Shown: in pieces, positions 28,580 through 37,042 of the stretch
Numbering within the stretch: the stretch's first letter is position 1
Layout of the letters: each line of letters begins with the position of its first letter
Source of the DNA: Bacteroidales bacterium
GTDB lineage: Bacteria; Bacteroidota; Bacteroidia; Bacteroidales; Lentimicrobiaceae
Length of the DNA stretch: 64,000 nucleotides
Reading direction: 5' to 3'
NCBI GenBank assembly: GCA_024636955.1
Contig: JAGXGB010000004.1
Coordinates: 24,522 to 88,521 of the forward strand
Made by a program: the position numbers and the translations under genes
Notes under the pieces: model-generated
The model's database searches: none
What the model was told of the DNA's origin: nothing
The model's input: the letters and a program-made list of their open reading frames with translations, nothing else

Positions 28580-30295
28580 ATGAAGAAATTACAGGTAACA
28601 ATTAGTGCACTATTAATACTAACATTTATAATATCGTGTGAAAAGGATCCCGGGAAAGATGGCCCTGATGCACCAGCTGATACTACAGGGCAAGGTATTT
28701 TAACCGGAAATTATCACGAACGTTCTAATGATTATATTTGGGACAAGGCCTCTGAATCATTAATAACACTTAATGGAAATTCAATAACGAGCCAATCGCC
28801 AAATGTATACATTAGCGGGAACACCGCAATTATTAATGCTGCTGGAAATTACACAATTAGAGGCCCGCTTGATAATGGACAGATCAAAATAGATGCTGAT
28901 AACAACGCCCTTGTAAGAATTATCCTGAATAATGCACACATCCATAATAATTCTGGACCTGCACTACATATTGAAAAATCATCAAGAACACTTATTAATT
29001 TGGCTAATGGAACTGATAACTCACTGAGTGATGGTACCCAATACGCAAACCCTGAAGAAGAGCCAAATGCAGCTATTTTCTGCAGGTCTGATCTTACAAT
29101 ATTCGGGGAAGGCTCACTTACTATCCAGGGAAATTATCGCGATGCATTAAATGCCAGAGATGGACTCATCATTAAAAGTGGCAATTATAATATTAGTGCA
29201 ATTGACGATGGTATCCGAGGGAAGGATTACCTGGTAATAATGGGAGGCAAATATTTAGTATCCTCTGGTGATGATGGATTTAAGTCTGACAATGACCTTG
29301 ATGACAAGGTTGGCATTATTGAAGTAGAAGATGGCACTTTCGGTGTAGTATCAGGTGGTGATGCTTTTGATGCAATCAATACTATTGAAATAAAAGCAGG
29401 TTCATTTGACATTATAAGTGGAGGTGGTTATGAATTCATTGCTGTTGAAGAGTCTTCTAAGGGAATTAAAGGTCGTAAGAAAGTAATTCTAAACTTGCAG
29501 AATTGTACTATTAATGCAGCCGATCATGCTATAGATTCTGACAACACCATAATAATCAATACGGGCACCTATAACCTTACCACTTCAAAAGCAGGTGTCC
29601 ATTCTGACTCTGTCGTAACAATCAACAATGGTGATTTAACCATTTCAAGGGCAGTGGAAGGAATGGAAAGTCATAAGATAACTATCAACAATGGAAACCT
29701 GAATATACATTCGATTGATGATAGTTTTAGTGCCACTGCTGGTTTTGATGTGGATGTTGATGATCACAGCCTTATTTCAATTAATGGAGGATACCTTGTA
29801 CTTAAAACTATTCTCGGAGATGTTATCGATAGCAATGGCAGCATTATAATGAATGATGGTACAGTAATAATTCATGGTCCACCCGTACAACCTGAGGTAG
29901 CCATAGATTACAATGGTTCATTTAATATAACAGGTGGATTTCTTGTTGCTTCAGGCACTAATTCAGGAATGAATGAAGCACCTAATGAGTCTTCTTCTCA
30001 AAATTCAATATTTATCTTTTTTAATGATAACTTTGCTGAGTCAACCATTTTCCACATAGATGATGGCAATGGTAATAATATAGTGACTTTCAGTCCTGAA
30101 GGAGTTTATCAGTCAATACTTTTTTCATCTTCAGAGCTTGTGCTTGGGAATACTTATTATATTTACACATCAGGAAGTTCAACCGGCGACCTAAATCACG
30201 GCTTATATGAAGGAGGTGAATACACTCCCGGTACACTTTATTCCGAAATAACAATTTCAAATACGGTAACCACAATCAGGAATACAGAACCATAA
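28580..30295 (+). CDS. Carbohydrate-binding domain-containing lipoprotein (Cthe_2159-like beta-helix)
   Basis: Lipobox (LTFIISCEKD); repetitive beta-helix (ALNARDGLIIKSGNYNISAIDDGIRGKDYLVIMGGKYLVSSGDDGFKSDND). Confidence 0.8.
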   Translation: MKKLQVTISALLILTFIISCEKDPGKDGPDAPADTTGQGILTGNYHERSNDYIWDKASESLITLNGNSITSQSPNVYISGNTAIINAAGNYTIRGPLDNGQIKIDADNNALVRIILNNAHIHNNSGPALHIEKSSRTLINLANGTDNSLSDGTQYANPEEEPNAAIFCRSDLTIFGEGSLTIQGNYRDALNARDGLIIKSGNYNISAIDDGIRGKDYLVIMGGKYLVSSGDDGFKSDNDLDDKVGIIEVEDGTFGVVSGGDAFDAINTIEIKAGSFDIISGGGYEFIAVEESSKGIKGRKKVILNLQNCTINAADHAIDSDNTIIINTGTYNLTTSKAGVHSDSVVTINNGDLTISRAVEGMESHKITINNGNLNIHSIDDSFSATAGFDVDVDDHSLISINGGYLVLKTILGDVIDSNGSIIMNDGTVIIHGPPVQPEVAIDYNGSFNITGGFLVASGTNSGMNEAPNESSSQNSIFIFFNDNFAESTIFHIDDGNGNNIVTFSPEGVYQSILFSSSELVLGNTYYIYTSGSSTGDLNHGLYEGGEYTPGTLYSEITISNTVTTIRNTEP

Positions 30296-30317
30296 AACCT
30301 AAAGTATTAGCAATCTA

Positions 30318-31070
30318 ATGAACCACCTTATAACCACACTTGATAAGTTCGAGTCTATAAGTCTTGAAGGTATGGATAAAGTTAAATTAATGAACCGTGT
30401 TGACACTAAGTACATCTTTAATGTTAGTCGGCTTCCTGAATTGTTATCACAGTTATCCATCGACTATTATCTGCTAATCATAGGCAATAGCGGGTTCGGC
30501 AAGTATGAAAATCAATACCTTGATACTGCCCGGTATGATATGTATTTGCAGCATCACAACGGTAAGCTGAACAGGCACAAAATACGTTTCCGTACCTACA
30601 GAAACACGGGTCACACTTTCTTTGAAACTAAATTTAAAACTAATAAACGACGTACCATTAAATCAAGGGTTGAAGTTACTGATCCCGACTATTCAATTAG
30701 TCATGCAGCAAGCAAACTCTTAGTGCCTACCGGATATACAGCCGACATGTTGCACGAATCACTCATGGTAAACTTTACACGTATTACACTCGTCAGCAAA
30801 ACAGTTCCCGAGAGGCTAACAATTGATATCAACCTTAACTATTCGTCTAAGGGTAATACATGTGATTATCCTGAACTAACCATAGCGGAAGTTAAACAGT
30901 CACGGGCATCAGGTTCTGTGTTTGCAAAACTGATGTGTGAGTTTCATATTCAGCCGTTTGCATTCAGCAAATATTGCCTGGGAATTGCATCCCTAAATCC
31001 TTCAATAAAAAACAACAACTTCAAATACAAGATCCACCATGTTAATAAACTTTGCCGGGAGCATTCATAA
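30318..31070 (+). CDS. Polyphosphate polymerase (VTC) domain-containing protein
   Basis: MNRVDTKYIF, RHKIRFRTYRNTGHTFFETKFKTNKRRTIKSRVEV, YPELTIAEVKQSR, FSKYCLG: VTC/CYTH tunnel-fold motif order. Confidence 0.85.
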   Translation: MNHLITTLDKFESISLEGMDKVKLMNRVDTKYIFNVSRLPELLSQLSIDYYLLIIGNSGFGKYENQYLDTARYDMYLQHHNGKLNRHKIRFRTYRNTGHTFFETKFKTNKRRTIKSRVEVTDPDYSISHAASKLLVPTGYTADMLHESLMVNFTRITLVSKTVPERLTIDINLNYSSKGNTCDYPELTIAEVKQSRASGSVFAKLMCEFHIQPFAFSKYCLGIASLNPSIKNNNFKYKIHHVNKLCREHS

Positions 31071-31818
31071 GAAGCTATTTTCCTTAGTGCTGATCATGAT
31101 GTTCATAATGCCGTGTGAAACCATTTACGCTCAATCAGAACTTGAATTGTTGAATGGAACTGAAACAGAAGAGGTTGATGCTACAGATGCTGAAAACACT
31201 GAAGTTGAAGTTAAGGCTGAAAAGAAGAAAGGCCCTGACCTTGTAACCATCAATAATCGTTTTCTCTATAGTGTGGTAATAGATATTACTATGGTGTTGC
31301 TGATACTGATCTTTGTATACTACCCTAACTACAAAAAGCTCGATACTGTATTTACCTTCATTGTTTTCAATATTGTGATTCTGTTGTTGACTTTCGTCCT
31401 TAATAAGGTAAAGATATCAATGGGGGCAGCATTTGGTCTTTTTGCTGTGTTTTCAATGTTAAGGTACCGTACTGAAGGCATTGACATGAAGGATATGACT
31501 TACCTGTTTGTGTTCATTGCCGTTGGGCTTATAAGTGGAATCCAGCTTGAAACAACTGTTCTATTGGTCATATGCGGCATAATTTTCCTTTTCCTTTTTG
31601 TTCTCGACTCAAACATATTCCTCCGAAGGGAATTCTACCAGATAGTTGACTTTGAGAAGATTGAAATGGTAAAACCTGAATTGCGTGACGATCTTATCAA
31701 TGAACTTAAAAACAGAACCGGACTCAACATACACCGAATATCAATATACAGGCTCGACTACCTTAGGGATGTTGCCCGAATAAAGGTATATTATTACGTC
31801 GACAAAAAAGACCGGTAA
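31039..31818 (+). CDS. DUF4956 domain-containing membrane protein
   Basis: Signal peptide, acidic linker, TM helices, SMGAAFGLFAVFSMLRYRTEGIDMKDMTYLFVFIAVGLISG typical of DUF4956; start overlaps the VTC gene. Confidence 0.82.
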   Translation: MLINFAGSIHKKLFSLVLIMMFIMPCETIYAQSELELLNGTETEEVDATDAENTEVEVKAEKKKGPDLVTINNRFLYSVVIDITMVLLILIFVYYPNYKKLDTVFTFIVFNIVILLLTFVLNKVKISMGAAFGLFAVFSMLRYRTEGIDMKDMTYLFVFIAVGLISGIQLETTVLLVICGIIFLFLFVLDSNIFLRREFYQIVDFEKIEMVKPELRDDLINELKNRTGLNIHRISIYRLDYLRDVARIKVYYYVDKKDR

Positions 31819-31842
31819 GTGCTCAGCTATTAAAAACTTTTG

Positions 31843-31850
31843 TAAATTTG
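31843..31850 (+). promoter_or_regulatory. Putative Bacteroidetes -7 box for tRNA-Pro
   Basis: TAAATTTG matches TAnnTTTG, 12 nt before the tRNA 5' end; no clear -33 TTG noted. Confidence 0.45.
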
Positions 31851-31862
31851 CACCTGCTTAAT

Positions 31863-31936
31863 CGGGGTGTGGCGCAGTTGGCTAGCGTACTTGCATGGGG
31901 TGCAAGTGGTCGCCCGTTCGAGTCGGGCCACTCCGA
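31863..31936 (+). tRNA. tRNA-Pro (anticodon GGG)
   Basis: Cloverleaf folded by hand: acceptor CGGGGTG/CACTCCG, D-stem GCGC/GCGT, anticodon stem CTTGC-ATGGGGT-GCAAG, T-arm GCCCG-TTCGAGT-CGGGC; CCA not encoded. Confidence 0.93.
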
Positions 31937-31948
31937 CTAAATTATTAG

Positions 31949-31982
31949 AAAGCACTTACAAGATTTCTTGTAAGTGCTTTTT
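31949..31982 (+). terminator. Rho-independent terminator after tRNA
   Basis: Perfect 14-bp stem AAAGCACTTACAAG / CTTGTAAGTGCTTT with loop ATTT, then T run. Confidence 0.9.
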
Positions 31983-32046
31983 AAGTTTATGCATCTAAAA
32001 AGTTAATATACCAGTTTTACCTTCTCACCCTTAAAGTATTTATGAC

Positions 32047-34875
32047 TCAATTCACCACTTCCGGTAACCATTGAGCTTTAAATAGATTAGGGCCTGAATA
32101 GTACTTCCTGGCTGTTTCAGTCATATCATTTATTTTAATCGCTTTAATCCGCTGCTCTTGTTCCAGTATTCTTTCAGCATCATTTCCATTTAGATAAGAG
32201 CTGATGATGTAATTCAGCCAATAGCGGTTATCTTTTAAGTTTACCTTATTATGCTCCAGAGCAGGCTCAGTTACTTTCTTAAGGTCAGCTTCGGTTATTT
32301 CGCCATCTTCCTGAACCTTCTTAAGGATTTCCATGAATGCAGCATCTATTGCACTAATGTTTTCCGGACCACATGGGAATGATCCCCGCAGCAGAAAATC
32401 TTCATCAGGGTATTTTCTTTGTGAACCCGATATTCCGCCGCCATATATAGCGCCCATTTTTTCCCTGATACCGTCGGTTACTTTATTATTTATGATTTCA
32501 TTTAACTGGGACAACAGGAAATTGTTGTGTTCATCATAAGGCATATCACCTGTAATATAGTACATAAGCATGCCTTGTGGTTCACTGCCTTTTAGCAGTG
32601 TGAATTCATTCCTGCCTTTCAGTGGTTCAAGTCCCATATCTCCATGAGCAAGGGTAATTTCTTTTGATGGTAGCCCACCAATGTACTTTTCAATCAGAGG
32701 CTTTATCTGTTCTTCAGTGAAACTGCCGGTAAACATATAATACATGCCATATGCGTTTCCAATTCTTTCCATATAAATATCATGGGCAGTATTGATATCC
32801 ATCTTGTCATAGTCAGAAGGACTGAAAATCAGATGGGCTTGTGGATTACCTCCATAAAAAGTGTTGTAAGTCGTGTCCATAAACAGCATACGTGGATTTT
32901 GTTTCCTCGACTCAAGTGCTTGCTTGGTCCGTGAAATGTATGATATGAATGCAGCTTCGTCTTTTTTTGGCTCAGTACACTTGAGGTAAACCAATTGAAA
33001 CATAGTTTCCAGATCTTTGATATTACTGCTGGCGTCTATGTTATCAGTATAAGGTGATATTGAAGGATAAACACTTACTTGTTTTCCAGAAAGAAATTTC
33101 CTCAAGTCGGGACTTGAGAAATTGCCATACCCCATTTCCTCAACAGCACTACTGCACCATTGTGCGCTTTCATATTGTTTAGGATATAGGCTATAGCCGC
33201 CAAATCTTACACCACGCATAAGCACTTCATCATTCTTAAAGTCAGTTGACTTAATGCATACTTTTGTATTATTGCTAAGAGTGTAGGTTATTATACCCAG
33301 TTTCTCGTTTACTACAGTATTTATGATACTCCCTCCTGATGGCGCTTTATCAAGGAGTGAAGCTGCAAGCGCTTTCTCCGTATAAGGCTCAACCGGCATC
33401 ATAAGAGCTGAATCAATCCAGGCTTTAAATATATCATCAGTTGGCAGCCGCTCGTCTGATTTAGAAGTAATATAGGCAAAATAATTCTGGTCAATGTTCA
33501 TTTTATCAGTTGCGAACTTCAGGTTGTCAAGGGTGATTTTTTCAAGGTTTTCTTTCGCGAAATTATATTCCCACTCAATACCCGGTATTGCATTACCGTT
33601 AAGATAGTAATCTATCAATTCCCATGTTAGCGACTGTGACTCCATCTTATCACGTTCATTATACTGTCGTTCGTAATTTGAAAGCATTGACGCTTTGGCG
33701 CGTTGTAGCTCAGCATCGGTAAATCCATACTTTTTAGCACGATTCATCTCTGTAATCAGCGCGTAAGTAGCTTTTCTTATATCTTCGATTCCACAAACAG
33801 CAGTTGTTGCGTACCCTTCATAACCCTTTACAAATCCGCGATTATAACCATAGGCGTATATAAAGGGAGGATTGGCCGATGATCTCAGCTCATTGAAGCG
33901 AGCATTTAGCATTATTGATGTGAGACCCTCAACAATATCATTATAAAAATCCTCCTCTGTAATTGATGGATTACTGATTTTTGGGCTTCCATTTATACTT
34001 ATCATTGTTCGGGATGCCTCAGGATCACTTACAACCATTGCATCGCTTTTTGCATAAGGCTTTACTTCAATCCGTTCAGGTCTTTCACGCAAATCCATAG
34101 GGTCAGTATAATCGCTGAATCTTTTAATTATTTGCTGCTCTGCTTCATCAACCGGCATATCACCCACTACGATAACAGCCTGTAAACCTGGGCGGTACCA
34201 GTCTTTGTAAAATCTCCTCAGTACTTCATGGTCGAAGCCGGAAATAATTGAATCAAGCCCTATTGGCAAACGGTTGCTATACTTTGAACCGCTTAGCATT
34301 GAAGGAAAGTATTTTTTCATCATCCTGTCGTCAGCACCTTTACCAATCTTACTTTCTGCCAGGATTACCCCACGCTCCTTGTCAATTTCCTCCGATGTGA
34401 GCAGTGCACCGTTACTCCAGTCGGCCAGTATCATAAAGGCACTGTCAAGCTTGCCTGGTTGATCAGATGGAACCGGCAAAATGTAAACTGTTTGGTCGAA
34501 ACTGGTATATGCATTTAGGTCATTTCCAAACGCAACCCCAATGCTTTGCAGGTAATGAACTATTTCATTCCCCGGAAAATTCTTCAGCCCATTGAAATTC
34601 ATGTGTTCCATGAAGTGCGCCAAACCCTGCTGATCATCATCTTCTAGCACTGAGCCTGTATTAACTACGAGCCTCAACTCCACTTTGTTTTCAGGCTTTT
34701 CATTATGTCTGATGAAGTATGTGAGTCCGTTTGGCAATTTCCCAACTCTGACTTCAGGATTAAGAGGAACTTCTTTGAGGCCGTCTTTTGTCTGACTATT
34801 TTGACTTTTAACTGTAAGTCCGGTAACCCCCAACATTAATGTGAGAATCACTAAATGTAGAATGTTTTTTTGCAT
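32047..34875 (-). CDS. M16 family zinc metallopeptidase
   Basis: HFMEH (HxxEH) inverted zinc motif within GLAHFMEHMNFNG; ~940-aa two-module M16 architecture, signal peptide. Confidence 0.92.
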   Translation of the reverse strand: MQKNILHLVILTLMLGVTGLTVKSQNSQTKDGLKEVPLNPEVRVGKLPNGLTYFIRHNEKPENKVELRLVVNTGSVLEDDDQQGLAHFMEHMNFNGLKNFPGNEIVHYLQSIGVAFGNDLNAYTSFDQTVYILPVPSDQPGKLDSAFMILADWSNGALLTSEEIDKERGVILAESKIGKGADDRMMKKYFPSMLSGSKYSNRLPIGLDSIISGFDHEVLRRFYKDWYRPGLQAVIVVGDMPVDEAEQQIIKRFSDYTDPMDLRERPERIEVKPYAKSDAMVVSDPEASRTMISINGSPKISNPSITEEDFYNDIVEGLTSIMLNARFNELRSSANPPFIYAYGYNRGFVKGYEGYATTAVCGIEDIRKATYALITEMNRAKKYGFTDAELQRAKASMLSNYERQYNERDKMESQSLTWELIDYYLNGNAIPGIEWEYNFAKENLEKITLDNLKFATDKMNIDQNYFAYITSKSDERLPTDDIFKAWIDSALMMPVEPYTEKALAASLLDKAPSGGSIINTVVNEKLGIITYTLSNNTKVCIKSTDFKNDEVLMRGVRFGGYSLYPKQYESAQWCSSAVEEMGYGNFSSPDLRKFLSGKQVSVYPSISPYTDNIDASSNIKDLETMFQLVYLKCTEPKKDEAAFISYISRTKQALESRKQNPRMLFMDTTYNTFYGGNPQAHLIFSPSDYDKMDINTAHDIYMERIGNAYGMYYMFTGSFTEEQIKPLIEKYIGGLPSKEITLAHGDMGLEPLKGRNEFTLLKGSEPQGMLMYYITGDMPYDEHNNFLLSQLNEIINNKVTDGIREKMGAIYGGGISGSQRKYPDEDFLLRGSFPCGPENISAIDAAFMEILKKVQEDGEITEADLKKVTEPALEHNKVNLKDNRYWLNYIISSYLNGNDAERILEQEQRIKAIKINDMTETARKYYSGPNLFKAQWLPEVVN

Positions 34876-35160
34876 GTTGAAACCTTATTTTCAAGTTTGT
34901 AGATAAAAGAATCGCAGCTATAGTATGCTTAATATGACTCAGAGTTTGGGTAACATATCTCTTGGCAATTCAAATATACAACAAACTCATTTCATTTTGT
35001 GGTGAAATAACAAAAAAGACATTTTATTTAGTGCCTCAAAAGTAAAAGATTGCCTTCAGGCCTCATTTCCTATGCATGGTTGAACTCTTTATGTTATTTT
35101 TTTCTAATTTTATGTGAAATCACTGGGCAACCTTTTTCAAAAGAGGAGTTATAACCATAT

Positions 35161-35733
35161 ATGCAAAAGCAGGAAGACGCATTACTTAATAGAATACGTA
35201 AAGGCGAGAGGAAAGCAATGGAGGAACTCTATGACAACTATGCCCCTGTATTACTAGGTATTGCCAGAAGATACTGCAGCCGCATGGATGAAGCTGAAGA
35301 TATGCTGCAGGAGTCAATGCTTAAGATATTGAAAGGAATAAATGATTTCAAACCTGCATTTGAAGGTGCTTTTGAAGCATGGATGCGTCGGATTACAGTT
35401 AATCAGTGCTTATCATCCATACGAAAGAATTTGGATTACAGCAAACTTGAAATGCCCCTGCAACAAGAACCGATTGAGATAAAGGATGAAATTAATGAAA
35501 GCACCCGGATGTATGAACTTACTCATGAAGAGATTATTGAGATGGTACAATCACTACCAGCAGGATATCGCACAGTGCTTAACTTGTATGTTTTTGAAAG
35601 AATGTCGCATAAAGAAATTGCAGGCGAATTGAATATAACTGAGAGCACATCAAAATCACAACTCTCAAAAGCAAGGAGTATTATGAGAAGGAAACTTGAG
35701 TTGATGAACAACACAACGGAGGCTACAGGATGA
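35161..35733 (+). CDS. ECF-type RNA polymerase sigma factor
   Basis: MDEAEDMLQESMLKILKGINDF...AWMRRITVNQCLSSIRK...LPAGYRTVLNLYVFERMSHKEIAGELNITESTSKSQLSKARSIMRRKL. Confidence 0.92.
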   Translation: MQKQEDALLNRIRKGERKAMEELYDNYAPVLLGIARRYCSRMDEAEDMLQESMLKILKGINDFKPAFEGAFEAWMRRITVNQCLSSIRKNLDYSKLEMPLQQEPIEIKDEINESTRMYELTHEEIIEMVQSLPAGYRTVLNLYVFERMSHKEIAGELNITESTSKSQLSKARSIMRRKLELMNNTTEATG

Positions 35734-37010
35734 AAGAAGATGATAGAATAGACCAGTGGCTGCGTGAGCGCATGGATGATTATAGGCCAGCAACATCTGA
35801 TTCATCAAGGCACCGCTTTTTAGCTTCTTTACCTGCTGATAAATCAAGTGGAATACATAAGGGGTGGATATATAGGCTTAGTGCACTTCTGGTTTTGTTA
35901 ATACTGATGTTTTTCACAGTTTTAAGAAACGACAGCTTAATTGAAACACCCATTCAACCTGAAAGCAACATTGTTTCAAACTCAAAAAACAAAGCAGCAA
36001 ATCCAGTAGAACCAATAAAAAGAAATTCAAAGAAAATTTACGAAGTCATAACAATAACTGCTGAAACCAGTAAAGATTTACCTCCATACCATAGGCTTGG
36101 TAGCATTGATGAACCTGATTTTAATAACGGTACAGAAACTAAGGTATCAGACACTATAATTCAAAATGGACCCGCTGATGCATCTACAATCACTGATTAT
36201 GAAGAATCCGAAATGGAAGATTCTTTATCTGATACCTTAGTTTCTTTAATCATCGACGTAACCGGAAATGATAGTGTGGAAGAAGATGATGAAGTTAAAA
36301 CCCCAGACCATGGCTCACAAAATAGATACATTGGATTATATTATAAGCCGGGGCTTATGTGGAATATTATTGAAAATGAAAAGTTAACCCACAGCTTTGG
36401 ACTTGAGTGGCAGTCGCGCTTCTTTAACGGTAATTACATCCTTGGAACCGGAATTGGTTTACTGCGTACCACAGGTTACTACGAATATGCAGTTGATTAC
36501 AATGAATTCCTTGGCAATTACCAACGGCTTGATTCAATAAGTTTCCTTTGGAATTCGAGAGAATTCAGCATGCAGCAAACCTACTATACTACTGAACAGT
36601 CGGTGCATGACACTGCAGTAAAAACAGGCTACCACAAACTCAACAGGGATTTTGTTTATCTGCAGGTTCCAATAGTCATGGGGTACGATGTAGTAAAGAA
36701 TGAGAAGTATTCAATAGGTATAAGATTTTCTCCTATCTTGTCTATTTTAATGTCAAAGAAACCGATTGATTTTCAATATGAGGCTGGTTTGGACAAGGTT
36801 ATCCAGATTAATCGTATTACTCCTGATAGGGTACGAACCAACTGGCAACTTAACACAGGTTTAAACTTCAGCCGACGCATTTCAGAAAACCTACAAATTG
36901 AAATTGAGCCTGGGTTCACCTATTATTTCAATTCTGTATATGAAAAACCAAAAGTGTCTTCACGTCCCTATGGCGCCTTCGTTAGAATAGCCATTGGAAT
37001 TGTATATTAA
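35730..37010 (+). CDS. Predicted fusion: cytosolic anti-sigma-like N-terminus, TM, long acidic linker, outer-membrane beta-barrel
   Basis: Overlaps the sigma stop (ATGA); RIDQWLRERMDDYRPATSDSSRHRFLASL, TM (LSALLVLLILMFFTVL), Asp/Glu-rich linker, barrel-like YIGLYYKPGLMWNII...YNFSRRISENLQIEIEPGFTYYF...FVRIAIGIVY with terminal aromatic. Confidence 0.75.
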   Translation: MKEDDRIDQWLRERMDDYRPATSDSSRHRFLASLPADKSSGIHKGWIYRLSALLVLLILMFFTVLRNDSLIETPIQPESNIVSNSKNKAANPVEPIKRNSKKIYEVITITAETSKDLPPYHRLGSIDEPDFNNGTETKVSDTIIQNGPADASTITDYEESEMEDSLSDTLVSLIIDVTGNDSVEEDDEVKTPDHGSQNRYIGLYYKPGLMWNIIENEKLTHSFGLEWQSRFFNGNYILGTGIGLLRTTGYYEYAVDYNEFLGNYQRLDSISFLWNSREFSMQQTYYTTEQSVHDTAVKTGYHKLNRDFVYLQVPIVMGYDVVKNEKYSIGIRFSPILSILMSKKPIDFQYEAGLDKVIQINRITPDRVRTNWQLNTGLNFSRRISENLQIEIEPGFTYYFNSVYEKPKVSSRPYGAFVRIAIGIVY

Positions 37011-37042
37011 CAAACTACACTCACCTTTTAATTTAACAAACT

